Notes: generated by a model not told the origin, from the letters alone. A stretch of DNA of 64,000 nt from Mesorhizobium sp. B4-1-3 (GCF_006439355.1 NZ_VFTG01000010.1:124001-188000); one strand, 5' to 3'. Counted from the stretch's first letter, positions 45,415 through 54,821 are shown. A program made the numbers and translations.

Positions 45415-46134
45415 CTATTGCGGTGGGCCGAAAATGCCCATCCTGGCATGTCTCGCCACCACCTCCGCCCCGCCGTAAATGCCGGTGGGAGCGGCCATCG
45501 CCCAGCCGTTGGAAACCAGCCAGGCGCCGACATCCTGCTTGCCGAGGACGCAGGGCGCGGCGATGGCGAAAAGGTCGGCATCCGGCGGCAGCAGGCATTT
45601 GAGCGCCCGGCCGCGCAGCCAAGCGTTGAAGGCGGCCCGCGCCCGCTGGCCGCAGGGCCAGGCGGTGTTGTCGAACGTGCAGGTCCTGCCGGGGGCTATG
45701 TCGACCGTGCCACTGATGGCGACCATGCGACCCATGGCTTCGAAGACCGCCGCGGAGGCCGCGACCGGGCGGAAGAGCAGCGTCTCGTGCCAGTCCGACG
45801 GCATCGGCGTCTTCGGCGCCGTTGCAAGCCCGAGCTCGCCAAGCGGAGGGCGCGGCTCGATGCGCTCTATGCCTAAAGGGTCGAGCGGCGGTGGCGCGAT
45901 GAGGTTCTCGGCGACCTTGCGCGCCGGCTGGCCTGATCGCCTATCATGCGTCGGAGCAGGCGAAGTCGGCTTCGGGTCGCCAGTGTCCTCGATCGACGCG
46001 ATCGAAGGCGGGTCGGGCGGCAGCCAGCGCCTACCCTCGGCGATCATCACCATGCCTGCGAGCAGCCCCAGGCTGCCGAGCGCGAACACCAGCAGCGGAC
46101 GGCTTGACTGACCCGCCTTGCTCACGCGTGGCAC
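45415..46134 (-). CDS. Membrane-anchored staphylococcal-nuclease-like protein
   Basis: 239 residues. A single membrane anchor near 14-32 (LVFALGSLGLLAGMVMIAEG), then a proline-rich linker, then a C-terminal SNase-like domain: PCGQRARAAFNAWLRGRALK, DVGAWLVSNGWAMAAPTG and the end ARHARMGIFG. Catalytic arginine/glutamate residues of true thermonucleases are not all evident, so it may be a non-catalytic OB-fold protein facing the periplasm. Relatives are common in Rhizobiales. Confidence 0.65.
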   Translation of the reverse strand: MPRVSKAGQSSRPLLVFALGSLGLLAGMVMIAEGRRWLPPDPPSIASIEDTGDPKPTSPAPTHDRRSGQPARKVAENLIAPPPLDPLGIERIEPRPPLGELGLATAPKTPMPSDWHETLLFRPVAASAAVFEAMGRMVAISGTVDIAPGRTCTFDNTAWPCGQRARAAFNAWLRGRALKCLLPPDADLFAIAAPCVLGKQDVGAWLVSNGWAMAAPTGIYGGAEVVARHARMGIFGPPQ

Positions 46135-46332
46135 TCCGCGGGATCGCGCCGGCTGTCGATGATGTCGCCCGAGCCCAACCTATTAGCTCCTGCCGACACG
46201 GCGCCTCCCGACCGTTGAACCGGATCATACATTAGACATGAGCGACATTCCTTGAAAAGCAAGGCGTTGCGTTAAGCGTCGCGCAACCAATGCCGCCTAG
46301 AATCGGTCGTCGGATGTCGAGGGGATGACACG

Positions 46333-46866
46333 ATGCGCAAGCCGATACTGCTTTTTGCCTTTCCTGCCCTGATGCTGCTTCTGCTGGCGGCGGAGCGGAT
46401 GGCGGCGCTGCTTCTCGGCTTCTATCCGGCGAGCCCTGCTGTGTGGCACGCCTGGCTCGAGCTGCGCCCGTTCTCGACCATGTTCTGGCAGCAGGCGCAC
46501 GTCTATCTCGGCGGATCGATGGCCGTCGATGCGGCCATTGTCGTCTCCGCGGCGGGCATCTGCTGGATCATTTGCCAGGCAAAGAGGTCGGCCGGCTTCT
46601 TCCTCGCCAATCACGCCGCCCTGATCTTCGCCGGCAAGATGATGGCGCTGAGCAGCAGTGCGGAAACTGCGAGCACCATTGCCGCCTTCACCATACCGAA
46701 CGGCCTGCACTTCTCGCTCATGCTCGACTTCAGCTTGAAGAACTGCCTGGTGCTGTGCCTCGGTCTCGCGGCCTGCGCCTATTGCCATGTCGCGTTCCTG
46801 TGCGAGGCAAAGCTGCGCGCCGAAGCCCGCGCGGTCCGCATGCTTTCGCTGCAGCGCGATCTGTAG
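46333..46866 (+). CDS. Hypothetical multi-span membrane protein
   Basis: 177 residues with four hydrophobic stretches: LLFAFPALMLLLLAAERMAA, AVDAAIVVSAAGICWIICQA, FFLANHAALIFAGKMMALSS and NCLVLCLGLAACAYCHVAF. No catalytic motif. Family not recognised. It converges with the minus-strand Tad cluster. Confidence 0.6.
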   Translation: MRKPILLFAFPALMLLLLAAERMAALLLGFYPASPAVWHAWLELRPFSTMFWQQAHVYLGGSMAVDAAIVVSAAGICWIICQAKRSAGFFLANHAALIFAGKMMALSSSAETASTIAAFTIPNGLHFSLMLDFSLKNCLVLCLGLAACAYCHVAFLCEAKLRAEARAVRMLSLQRDL

Positions 46867-46895
46867 CCGGCCGGCTCAGGCGGCCGCCCGCGCGA

Positions 46896-47456
46896 TCAGT
46901 TGATCTTCTTGTAATAGACCTTGCCGTCGGGCTGCTGGATGCGCTGGTAGGACGGATTGGGGCCGGGAGGCGCGACCTTGCGCTTGAACGAAGGTTGCGC
47001 GGAGGCGGGATCGGCGCCGCTTTCATCGGCCGCGGACGCATCCGCCACGGTGGTGCTGTCGAGCATGGCTGGCTCCGTCGCGCCGGGCGCGGGCTCACTG
47101 GCGGCGACGGGCCGGCCTTGCTCCAGCTTGGCGATATTGCCGTTGATCTGGCCGAAATTCGCCTGCAGCTGGCGGTCCAGCGTCTCGAACCGGCTCTGGA
47201 AACCGTTGTTGACGGTGTCGATGCGGGCGCCGATGCGCTGCTCGAACTGGCCGAGCTCACCCAGCCGCGCCTCCATGGCCTTGAGGTCGCTGACGCCGCG
47301 ATAGAGATAGACCGCGGCCGCCACGTTGACGGCGGTGACGAGCAACGCGCCGACCGCGATGACGCCGATCATCCTGGCCCGGCTGGGCTTCCCCGGCGCG
47401 GCTTCCCGGTGACCGAGTTCGATTGCCGGAACGTCCGGCTCGCTGATCATCGTCAT
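46896..47456 (-). CDS. Coiled-coil inner-membrane protein at the end of the Tad cluster
   Basis: 186 residues. One membrane span near 29-50 (MIGVIAVGALLVTAVNVAAA), then a periplasmic coiled coil (LGELGQFEQRIGARIDTVNN, RQLQANFGQINGNIAKLEQG), then a disordered tail ending YQRIQQPDGKVYYKKIN. Its start overlaps the L,D-transpeptidase stop by four bases, so translation is coupled. It could position the transpeptidase or the pilus machine at the cell wall; that is inference from gene order. Confidence 0.65.
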   Translation of the reverse strand: MTMISEPDVPAIELGHREAAPGKPSRARMIGVIAVGALLVTAVNVAAAVYLYRGVSDLKAMEARLGELGQFEQRIGARIDTVNNGFQSRFETLDRQLQANFGQINGNIAKLEQGRPVAASEPAPGATEPAMLDSTTVADASAADESGADPASAQPSFKRKVAPPGPNPSYQRIQQPDGKVYYKKIN

Positions 47457-48028
47457 TCAACCACCACCTTTGCGCCCACCGCGACGCGTTTGAAGAGATC
47501 GATCACATCGGTGTTCGTCAGCCGGAAGCATCCGGACGTGCCGTCGAAACCGACGCCCTTGGGATCGTTGGTGCCATGGATGCGATAGAGCGTGTCGCGC
47601 CCGTCGCGCGACAGATAAAGCGCCCTGGCGCCAAGCGGATTGTAGGGACCGGCCGGCACCATCACCGGCAGTTCAGGCTGGCGCGCGCGCATCTCCTTGG
47701 GCGGGCGCCATTCCGGCCATTCGGTCTTGGACGCGACCTTGACCGTTCCGGTCCAGCCGAAGCCGTCGCGGCCGACGCTGATCTGATAGCGCAGCGCCTG
47801 GCCTGGGCCCGTCACCAGATAAAGCGCCTTCTCGTTTTTGCGGATGATGATCGTGCCCGGCTGCTCGTTGGTCGGGAAGGCGACCGCCTTGCGCAGGCTC
47901 GGGCCCATGGCGGGGAGCGGCGGCAGGCCAGACCCGGCTTGCGCCAAACCGCAGGCCGACAACAGCATCAGCCCGGCGAGGCAGGCGCCGGCCAATTGTA
48001 TCGCAGCAAAGCGCCTAGCGCTGGGCAT
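47453..48028 (-). CDS. L,D-transpeptidase (YkuD domain)
   Basis: 191 residues. Signal peptide or lipobox at the start (AGACLAGLMLLSACGLAQAG; LLSAC suggests a lipoprotein). The YkuD catalytic block is YRIHGTNDPKGVGFDG, then TSGCFRLTNTDVIDLF, with His and the active cysteine present. Such enzymes make 3-3 cross-links or attach proteins to peptidoglycan. The gene overlaps cpaE by 14 bases, an unusual partner for a Tad pilus gene, suggesting wall remodelling or anchoring around the pilus. Confidence 0.88.
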   Translation of the reverse strand: MPSARRFAAIQLAGACLAGLMLLSACGLAQAGSGLPPLPAMGPSLRKAVAFPTNEQPGTIIIRKNEKALYLVTGPGQALRYQISVGRDGFGWTGTVKVASKTEWPEWRPPKEMRARQPELPVMVPAGPYNPLGARALYLSRDGRDTLYRIHGTNDPKGVGFDGTSGCFRLTNTDVIDLFKRVAVGAKVVVE

Positions 48029-49178
48029 TGTCCAGCCGCTCCTTGAACATGCGTTTCAAGTCCTTGTTGAAGCGCGCGCGTCCGTCCACCTCGGAAGGCA
48101 GGATGGCGCGGTTCAGCGCGTCGGCAAGAAGCGCGTTGTCCAGCGCCAGCGACTTGATGTGCGGCGCCTTGAAGATCTTCTCCAGCTCGCTGCGCGAGAA
48201 GTGGTTGCCGAACCATTTGCGCTTGTGCTTGTTGGCGACCAGCGTGATGCTCACCTTGTTACCGCGCAATTCGCGGATCTTCTTGTAGAGCCGCTTGCCT
48301 TGCCTGAGCGAGGCGACGTTGAGCTCGAAGACGATGAAGATCTCGTCGCTCGTGCGCAGCACCGAGTCATGCCACGGCGTCTCGATATTGGGCAGGTCAA
48401 TGACGATGTCGTCGAAGCGGTAGGCGACGAGATCGAGCAGCCGGAAGACGAAGTCGGAGCCCTGCGGCTCGAACGGCAGCTGAGGCCGCTCGAAGGAGTA
48501 GAGCGTCAGGCCGGACGGCCGCGACAATTTGATCACGTCCATGAGCTCGACGTCGAGCCGGTCCGGCTGGCCGATGATGCCGGAGAGATCGAACTGGTTG
48601 AACTGGTTGAGGTAGGCGCCGCAATTGGCGCTCTGGAAATCGAGGTCGACGAGGCAAGTCGCCGCCGCCCGCTCGGCCGATTTCGAGGCGAGATGCTCGG
48701 CCGCCGAGATCGCCAGCGTGGTGGCGCCGGCGCCGCCGCTGGCGGCAATGAAGGTGACGATGCGGCTCTTGGTGCCCTGGCTGCCGGTGTCGTGGAAGGT
48801 GACGGCGTTGAGCAGCTCCTTGGCGTCGAGCGGCTTGTGCAGCCAGTCGGACGCGTTCATGCGCACCAGGACGCGCGTCTGCTCGGAAGTGAGCTCGTCC
48901 GAGATCGCGATCAATGGCACCGACGCCCAGGCCGCACGCGCCTCGACGATCCCCGGATTGCCGAGTAGTTCGCCATTGGCCAGATCGAGGATGATGATGC
49001 CGGGCCGGCTGTCGACCGGCGGCCCCTTCAGGAACTCCGCCGCATCCGAGACCTTGACGTCATAGATCGCCAGCGCGTCGAGGCGGGTGGTAACGTCCCG
49101 CTTGAAATTCGGTTCGGACGAAAATAGCGCGACCTGCTTGCGTTTCGTGGGAAGGACTCTGGTGTCGATGGCGTTCAT
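48015..49178 (-). CDS. cpaE: CpaE/TadZ, pilus localisation protein
   Basis: 387 residues from ATG at 49178 (MNAIDTRVLPTKRKQVALFS). Residues about 17-130 form a receiver-like domain (DSRPGIIILDLANGELLGNP). The ParA/MinD-like ATPase follows with FIAASGGAGATTLAISAAEH near residue 145: the Walker lysine is missing, as expected for atypical TadZ ATPases. TadZ/CpaE marks the pole and recruits the pilus machine. The longer open frame to 49409 lies over tadE and is not used. It overlaps tadE by four bases. Confidence 0.92.
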   Translation of the reverse strand: MNAIDTRVLPTKRKQVALFSSEPNFKRDVTTRLDALAIYDVKVSDAAEFLKGPPVDSRPGIIILDLANGELLGNPGIVEARAAWASVPLIAISDELTSEQTRVLVRMNASDWLHKPLDAKELLNAVTFHDTGSQGTKSRIVTFIAASGGAGATTLAISAAEHLASKSAERAAATCLVDLDFQSANCGAYLNQFNQFDLSGIIGQPDRLDVELMDVIKLSRPSGLTLYSFERPQLPFEPQGSDFVFRLLDLVAYRFDDIVIDLPNIETPWHDSVLRTSDEIFIVFELNVASLRQGKRLYKKIRELRGNKVSITLVANKHKRKWFGNHFSRSELEKIFKAPHIKSLALDNALLADALNRAILPSEVDGRARFNKDLKRMFKERLDNAQR

Positions 49179-49816
49179 GATGGCGCACTCGTTTTCAGAT
49201 CTTCGCCCGTGACGGTGCTGAGCATGGAGGGCATGTTGATGTTGGCGAACCCCATCAGTCCCTGGAGGAAAAAGAACTGGAAGGTCCTGTTCTGAAGGCT
49301 GACGGTGATCGTCGGCACCGGGCCACCGAGCCGTGTCTGAAAGCCAAGGCCAGTCGCCGTGTAGGTGATGACCACGTTGTCCCGACGCAGGCCCGGAAAG
49401 AAGTGGCACATGCCGGGCCTTTGGCTGCCTGTGATAGCAGGGCAGGCGTCGTCGTTCGTCACGGCCGTGTCGCCACGAAAGATTCGGCTGAAATTGGTGG
49501 CATCGAATGTGCCGCTGTTGGTGCAGGCGCCGATGGTGCCGCTATAGCTGCACGCGAACGGGCCGTAGGCTCCCGCGACAACGGGCGCGCCTGGCGTCGT
49601 CGTGGGACCGGCGGTGGTGAGGTTTGTCGCAACAGGATCGGAGATCGAGGCCAGGCGCGCGCCGATCTGCACAGCCTTCGTTGCCGCGTTCCACTGGTAG
49701 AAAGCATAGCCGAAATCCACGAAGCCGAGCGTCAGCGCGAAAAGCAGCGTCGATACGATGGTCATCTCGACCATCGCCGCGCCGTCCTCGGATTTTGCGA
49801 AACGCCTGATCATCAT
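49175..49816 (-). CDS. tadE: TadE-like pseudopilin
   Basis: 213 residues. The N-terminus RRFAKSEDGAAMVEMTIVST has the TadE signature: short basic leader, then G/A-x-x-x-V-E before a hydrophobic helix (LLFALTLGFVDFGYAFY). TadE-like proteins are processed by the prepilin peptidase and act as minor pilins. The mature part is Gly/Thr-rich with four cysteines. Start TGATG overlaps the upstream tadE; stop overlaps cpaE. Confidence 0.88.
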   Translation of the reverse strand: MMIRRFAKSEDGAAMVEMTIVSTLLFALTLGFVDFGYAFYQWNAATKAVQIGARLASISDPVATNLTTAGPTTTPGAPVVAGAYGPFACSYSGTIGACTNSGTFDATNFSRIFRGDTAVTNDDACPAITGSQRPGMCHFFPGLRRDNVVITYTATGLGFQTRLGGPVPTITVSLQNRTFQFFFLQGLMGFANINMPSMLSTVTGEDLKTSAPS

Positions 49817-50346
49817 CAGAACCGGATTAACCGCTCCTCGTGAAGACCGCTCAGGGTGATTGGGCCAACGCCGATCAGCGACAGCATCCCGACGCCGCTA
49901 TAGGGATAGGTGCCAGCCGCCCGGACGATGCAGACTTGCGGGGTCACCGAGCGGTATTGGGTAACCCCTCCGACAACGGCGTCCTGGCAGTTTGTGCCGA
50001 TGGTCACCGTTACATTCGCCGTCTGCCAGCCGGCGACGCGCGCGCTGCCGGTTCCGGCCGGATTGCCGAACACGGCGATGTTAGCCGCGATATTGGCGCA
50101 GTTGATCGCCGTCAGCCCGGCGTCAGTGTAAAGCTGGCTGTTGCAGCGCGCGGCAAAACGCGCGCCGTCGTCAAGACCGGCTTCCATCAGCAATTTGTCG
50201 TGAATCAGGTTGCCGAACTCGAACACGCCAGCCGACAGGATCAGCATCAACGGCGCGACCAAGGTCATTTCGACGAGCACCGCCCCTCGCTGGTCGCGTC
50301 GAAATCTCGTGAGATGACGGGCGATCAGCCGAACCATTGCCGTCAC
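49816..50346 (-). CDS. tadE: Second TadE-like pseudopilin
   Basis: 176 residues from GTG at 50346, or 173 from ATG at 50337 (MVRLIARHLTRFRRDQRGAV). QRGAVLVEMTLVAPLMLILS is the pseudopilin processing and hydrophobic segment with the conserved glutamate. It overlaps tadG by four bases at the 5' end and the next tadE by one. Two tadE genes plus tadG is common in rhizobial Tad loci. Confidence 0.88.
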   Translation of the reverse strand: MTAMVRLIARHLTRFRRDQRGAVLVEMTLVAPLMLILSAGVFEFGNLIHDKLLMEAGLDDGARFAARCNSQLYTDAGLTAINCANIAANIAVFGNPAGTGSARVAGWQTANVTVTIGTNCQDAVVGGVTQYRSVTPQVCIVRAAGTYPYSGVGMLSLIGVGPITLSGLHEERLIRF

Positions 50347-51842
50347 CGGTAAAGCTGCGCTTCGTCGCGCAAGAAATTGTCGAGGGTGCCGCGGCCGCCT
50401 TTGCCAGTGATGTCCACGAGTTCGACGTTGATGTTCTTACCGTCCTTGATCGGCTCGGTGATGAAGAAGCTGCCGAAGGCATGGACGGGCACGTTGTCGG
50501 CGCGACCGTTGAAGCCGCCGATCGCATTGCAATCGATGATCGCGCCGTAGAGGATGCGTCGGTCCACGGTCGTGACGGGCGTCTGGCCGCAGGATGGAGT
50601 GCCGGTCTCGCCGCCGACCGAAGCATCGCCGACAATGCTGTCGTTGGTTGCAGGGTTGCCGTCCGGATCGAGTTCGTAGCGATAAACCTCGTAACGAGTC
50701 GGCAGATTGACACCCGTGCCTGACAACGCAGACGGGACAGCCCGCCCCGGATGGTTGGCTGCCCAGTACCTGGCGAAGTTCCAGTCGCCCGCCCCCATGC
50801 GGCCGCCCATCATGGTGCAGTTGCCTGCGGATATGCAGGAATCCTCCTCAAGGCCGATGCCCTTGGTGGGGTCGGTTTCGAATGTAGTGCTGTTGTTGCA
50901 ATTGAAGCTTTTGAGGCCCATCCGGACGTTGGCTGCCGGGCCATTTGCCGTGCCGACGTAGTTTTTGCTGATGCCGAAACGTGCATTCAACCCATCCTGC
51001 ACCGGGCCGGCATTCTGTCCGGGTTCGGTATTGACGCCATCTTGAGCATAGCAGCCTGACGGTTTCACCCGGGCAAGTGCCAATTCCAGCGCTTGCGCGC
51101 CGTTGCCGTCTGGGGAAGCAAGGAACGCAAAATTGCCCGGCTGGTAGGAACCATCATTGCGCAGGGTGATCTGGCGGCGACGGTATTCCCGCGTTGTGGC
51201 TGCCTGCTCCAGCGACACTCCGCCTGGAGATCCCTCATACGGATTGCATATGAAGACCGGCGTATAGTCGCACACCGACGTCCTAAAGCCGGCGACGGCT
51301 GAGGCGCCGACATTGAAGCTGTTGCTTGCCGTATTGCCGGTCAGGAATGATGCCGGAAAGATTGCGGCAAAGCCGGTTGGCACGACCGTCACCTGGACAA
51401 AGCGGGTTTCCAGCTGTCCCACCGCAGGGTCGGTGTTGGCGTAGTTGGCTGTGGTGATCGCTGCAGTGTCGGCGGGAATGGTCTTCAGGAAGCACCAGGA
51501 AATGTTCCCCGCACTGTTGCATCGCAAAGCGCCTCCCGGCTGCCCGGCGCTGAGGATAAACCTGCCGTTCGTTCCGACCGTCGAGAAATAACTCTCATTA
51601 TGAACCAGTGTCGCCATGGCGCGCTCGGCCCGTGCCCAGGCGCCGTTACTGCCGTCCAACTCGGCCGCGCCTGCAAGCGCAAAGGCATCTGCCGCCTTCT
51701 GCAGGTCGTTGTGCATGTTGTTGACCCGGCTCATATCGATCGACAGCAGCGAGAAACCGATAATCGCCGGCAACATGACGCTTACCAGAATGAGTGCAAC
51801 GCCCCTCTGATCGCGCCAGAATCTGCGTATGGTCCCCAACAT
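50343..51842 (-). CDS. tadG: TadG-like pilus assembly protein
   Basis: 499 residues. N-terminal RRFWRDQRGVALILVSVMLP is the Flp-pseudopilin-like membrane anchor, followed by QKAADAFALAGAAELDGSNG, the typical TadG start. The long periplasmic part carries paired cysteines (CYAQDGVN, CNNSTTFETD, CISAGNCTMMGG). TadG is thought to link the pilus to the envelope. ATG at 51842 lies 67 bases after the lipoprotein gene. Confidence 0.88.
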   Translation of the reverse strand: MLGTIRRFWRDQRGVALILVSVMLPAIIGFSLLSIDMSRVNNMHNDLQKAADAFALAGAAELDGSNGAWARAERAMATLVHNESYFSTVGTNGRFILSAGQPGGALRCNSAGNISWCFLKTIPADTAAITTANYANTDPAVGQLETRFVQVTVVPTGFAAIFPASFLTGNTASNSFNVGASAVAGFRTSVCDYTPVFICNPYEGSPGGVSLEQAATTREYRRRQITLRNDGSYQPGNFAFLASPDGNGAQALELALARVKPSGCYAQDGVNTEPGQNAGPVQDGLNARFGISKNYVGTANGPAANVRMGLKSFNCNNSTTFETDPTKGIGLEEDSCISAGNCTMMGGRMGAGDWNFARYWAANHPGRAVPSALSGTGVNLPTRYEVYRYELDPDGNPATNDSIVGDASVGGETGTPSCGQTPVTTVDRRILYGAIIDCNAIGGFNGRADNVPVHAFGSFFITEPIKDGKNINVELVDITGKGGRGTLDNFLRDEAQLYR

Positions 51843-51909
51843 GCCCCTTGCTTTCTATTCCTTTGCGCAGGCCCTCCTCGCCCGGCCCAGCCGCATCCTG
51901 CAGTTCACC

Positions 51910-52221
51910 TCATTGTGCCGCTGTAGGCGGTTCGCTTACGCCCGAGCTTCCGACGTTGACCGTCATGTTCGTGGTCGGCGCGGGCGTGCTTGGCGGCAGT
52001 TTGTATTTCTGGACGACGGCGACTGATCGTGCTCCATCGCCTTCGATCTTTGTGTTGTTGGAGGCCGGGTTGTATGGGTCGACCGTCTGCAGCAACTGAT
52101 TGGCCTTCTGCGTGTCGCCGGACGCCAGCGTCATCGTGTCGTAATTGTTCAGATAGTCGGCCGCGCAGCCAGCGAGCAGGCTGGTGCCGAGGAGGATGAT
52201 CAGGAGCTTACTTCTTGACAT
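51910..52221 (-). CDS. Small Tad-locus lipoprotein, in the CpaD position
   Basis: 103 residues. MSRSKLLIILLGTSLLAGCA is a lipoprotein signal (LLAGC). The mature part has DYLNNYDTMTLASGDTQKAN and a Pro/Thr-rich tail. It sits between cpaC and tadG, where CpaD (about 220 residues, outer-membrane pilotin-like lipoprotein) usually lies. It is half that size, so it may be a reduced CpaD or a separate pilotin. It overlaps cpaC by 14 bases. Confidence 0.75.
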   Translation of the reverse strand: MSRSKLLIILLGTSLLAGCAADYLNNYDTMTLASGDTQKANQLLQTVDPYNPASNNTKIEGDGARSVAVVQKYKLPPSTPAPTTNMTVNVGSSGVSEPPTAAQ

Positions 52222-53653
52222 AGAGCAGCTTGTCCTTCGATTTCACGTCCAGCATATGGCCGTAGGGGCCAGTGACACCGTCGCCATGCTCGTACCTCCG
52301 GATCATGTCCTTGCTGACCTCGAGTTGTCCGAGCAGGAAGAGTTCAGGATCATTGGCAGGCTTGGTCTTGTCGAGAGGCGTCGCCAGTTGCTCCCCCGGC
52401 TTCACCGGCCGCACGAGGTGCGGTGTCACGATAACGACCAGTTCCGTTTCTTCCTTCTGCGAGCTGGAATTGTGGAATAGCGCACCGACGATCGGTACCT
52501 GGCCCAGCCACGGCACCTGGTCCTGTTCTCTGGTTGTCTTGCTCGACAATAATCCCCCGACCGCGAAGCTCTGGCCGTCGCGCAACTCGACCACAGTATC
52601 GAGCTTGCGGTTGGTGAAAATCGGATCGCCGGCAGTCGTGAACCCCGTCAGGTCGCTGACTTCCGGGGCGAGCTTGATATGGATCTTGTCGTCGTCAAGC
52701 ACCACCGGCGTGAAGTTCAAATTGACGCCGAACTGCTTGTAGACGATGGTCACCTGGTCGTTGTTGACGACTTGGCGGATGGGAACTTCACCGCCGGCAT
52801 TGAAGCTGGCGGTCTCACCAGAAAGCGTTGTCAGGTTCGGTTCGGCAAGCAGCCTGACGACGCCCTTTGTCTCAAGCGCCTGGATGATCAGGTCCACCTT
52901 GATGTTGCTGTCGATAACGCGCGTTATCAGCGCGCCGAACGGACTCCCGCCGGAAAGCAGGCCACTGATGAGATCCCCGGCGCCCAGTACCGTCCCATCT
53001 TTGTCGACCGTCGCATCTCCAGTTCCGAATATGGTTTTGCCGCTTTTGCTTGCGCCCTTGAGCGAGACGCCGAGATCACGGCCGGCATTGCGCTTGGCCT
53101 CTAAAATGCGAACCGACAGGTTTACTTGCTGGCTGTCGTCGATCGAGACCGAGTTGATGACACCTTCCGGCCCATATTGCTGGGCGACTTCCATGATCTG
53201 CGCGAGCGTGGCGGCATCCTTGACGTGACCGGAAAGCCGAACCTTGCCGTTGAGGGAACCTATCTCTATACGCGCTTTCGGCGCCACTTGGCGGATCGCC
53301 GCCGCCATGTCGCTGACATCCTGGCCGACCTCGATCTGAATGGCACCGAGCGAGCGCTTGTCATCCGAGAACAAATTGACGGTGGTGGTGCCGACGCTCT
53401 TGCCGATGACATAGAGCGTCTTGTCGGTCATTGGTTGTGCGTCGGCGATCTTCTCGTCGCCGACGACGATGTCGCCGAGTGTGGAATTGACCTGGATCGT
53501 GACGGATTGCGAAACCGGCACGAAGACACGGTGGAGGGCCGGGTTCGAAACGTCGATGAAGCGATCAGCCGCCTTGGCGGAATGGCCGGAAATCGTCGAC
53601 AACGCTATCACGGATAGCGCGGCCGCCGCTATCTTCACCCACAACCCCTGCAT
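52208..53653 (-). CDS. cpaC: CpaC/RcpA, Tad secretin
   Basis: 481 residues, signal peptide at 1-28 (ending SGHSAKA). The N-terminal domain has FVPVSQSVTIQVNSTLGDIV; a BON-like part GKVRLSGHVKDAATLAQIME follows. The secretin core includes VRLLAEPNLTTLSGETASF, then VPIRQVVNNDQVT and VELRDGQSFAVGGLLSSKTT. It forms the outer-membrane ring through which the Flp pilus passes. Overlaps the lipoprotein gene downstream. Confidence 0.94.
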   Translation of the reverse strand: MQGLWVKIAAAALSVIALSTISGHSAKAADRFIDVSNPALHRVFVPVSQSVTIQVNSTLGDIVVGDEKIADAQPMTDKTLYVIGKSVGTTTVNLFSDDKRSLGAIQIEVGQDVSDMAAAIRQVAPKARIEIGSLNGKVRLSGHVKDAATLAQIMEVAQQYGPEGVINSVSIDDSQQVNLSVRILEAKRNAGRDLGVSLKGASKSGKTIFGTGDATVDKDGTVLGAGDLISGLLSGGSPFGALITRVIDSNIKVDLIIQALETKGVVRLLAEPNLTTLSGETASFNAGGEVPIRQVVNNDQVTIVYKQFGVNLNFTPVVLDDDKIHIKLAPEVSDLTGFTTAGDPIFTNRKLDTVVELRDGQSFAVGGLLSSKTTREQDQVPWLGQVPIVGALFHNSSSQKEETELVVIVTPHLVRPVKPGEQLATPLDKTKPANDPELFLLGQLEVSKDMIRRYEHGDGVTGPYGHMLDVKSKDKLLYVKK

Positions 53654-53704
53654 CCCCCGTCTCCCTCATTGCTGCCGATGGCAGCCCCACCTTATTGTGC
53701 CTCG

Positions 53705-54724
53705 TTAGTCTTGTCGCGGCACATCGTAGGTTTCGAGCTTGACGCCTCGAAACACCCCTATTGTCGCCCGCGCCGGTGGTTCCGGCTGCACATATTTGAC
53801 CACTTCTTTGACGACTTCATGCACTTCGGGTGCCGACGCCACAGCTGGGGCCGGCTTTATCTTGCTCAACTGGTCGACCGCCTTGGCCAGCCCATCGATT
53901 CTGGCGTCGGCTCGCCTGCGCTCTTCCGCAGCCGCTGCATCCGCGGCGGCCTGTTTTTCGAGCGCCGCCTGCCGCTTGGCGACATCATCAGGTGTGTCTC
54001 CCGTGAGATCCGTGAGCGTAACACGCTCGGTCGTTTCGGACTTGCTGGCTGCCGCCTGGCGCAGCGCAAGCGACAGCTGGCCGGCACCAGCGGCAAGCGT
54101 CAGCTTCTGCGCGTCCTTTGTGCTGACCTCGACTGTCACTGCTTTCACCACGGTGGGACTGTCTTTGCTTTCGTCGGCCACCTGGTCGACCGCAAGCACC
54201 TTGACGCTCTGCAGCAGCACGTCGACAAAGCTCTTGTCGGCGCCTTCGTCGCTGCGAACGGTGCGGGTCAGCAATACGTCCACTCGGTCGCCCGGGAAGA
54301 CGAAACCAGCGACGCCGAGCACGTCATTTACACGGATAGAAACAGCTTTCATCCCTTCGGCGAGCACAGCGGAAAGTGTCGCGCGCTGGCCGGGGCCTGT
54401 AATCTTGGTGGCAAGCACCGGTTCATTGACACCGATCGCCTGCAGCGCCTGTTTGCTTCCATCTCCGGCCAAAAGCTCTTTGGTCGTCTTGAATGCACCG
54501 GCCGGAACGGCACCCGCGGGCCACGCGATCTCGCGCAATTTGTCTGCGCTCAGTGTGTCTCCGAATTTTAGAGTGGTCGCGGCCACCACAATTGTGTCGC
54601 GCGGAACCTCACCTGCCTGAGCCATCGCGCTGCGTTGGTTTGCCAGCCACATGTTGGCAAGCACAACCGCCAAAATGCCGAACACGCCGGCAAGCACGAT
54701 CATGATTAAGGTATTTGCGCGCAT
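53705..54724 (-). CDS. cpaB: CpaB/RcpC, pilus assembly protein
   Basis: 339 residues from ATG at 54724 (MRANTLIMIVLAGVFGILAV), one membrane anchor; the frame is open to 54817 but that part is not family-like. An SAF domain follows (VAATTLKFGDTLSADKLREI), then AVSIRVNDVLGVAGFVFPGD, a CpaB hallmark. It aligns with the secretin in the periplasm. First gene after pilA, 97 bases downstream. Confidence 0.92.
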   Translation of the reverse strand: MRANTLIMIVLAGVFGILAVVLANMWLANQRSAMAQAGEVPRDTIVVAATTLKFGDTLSADKLREIAWPAGAVPAGAFKTTKELLAGDGSKQALQAIGVNEPVLATKITGPGQRATLSAVLAEGMKAVSIRVNDVLGVAGFVFPGDRVDVLLTRTVRSDEGADKSFVDVLLQSVKVLAVDQVADESKDSPTVVKAVTVEVSTKDAQKLTLAAGAGQLSLALRQAAASKSETTERVTLTDLTGDTPDDVAKRQAALEKQAAADAAAAEERRRADARIDGLAKAVDQLSKIKPAPAVASAPEVHEVVKEVVKYVQPEPPARATIGVFRGVKLETYDVPRQD

Positions 54725-54821
54725 GGATTTGCCCCACCCGAATGCGTTTGCGCAGCTCGCTGCGTTACCCAAGCTCATCGACGCCGAGGGTACCCTCGGC
54801 GTCGATGATAGCGTCAAGATA

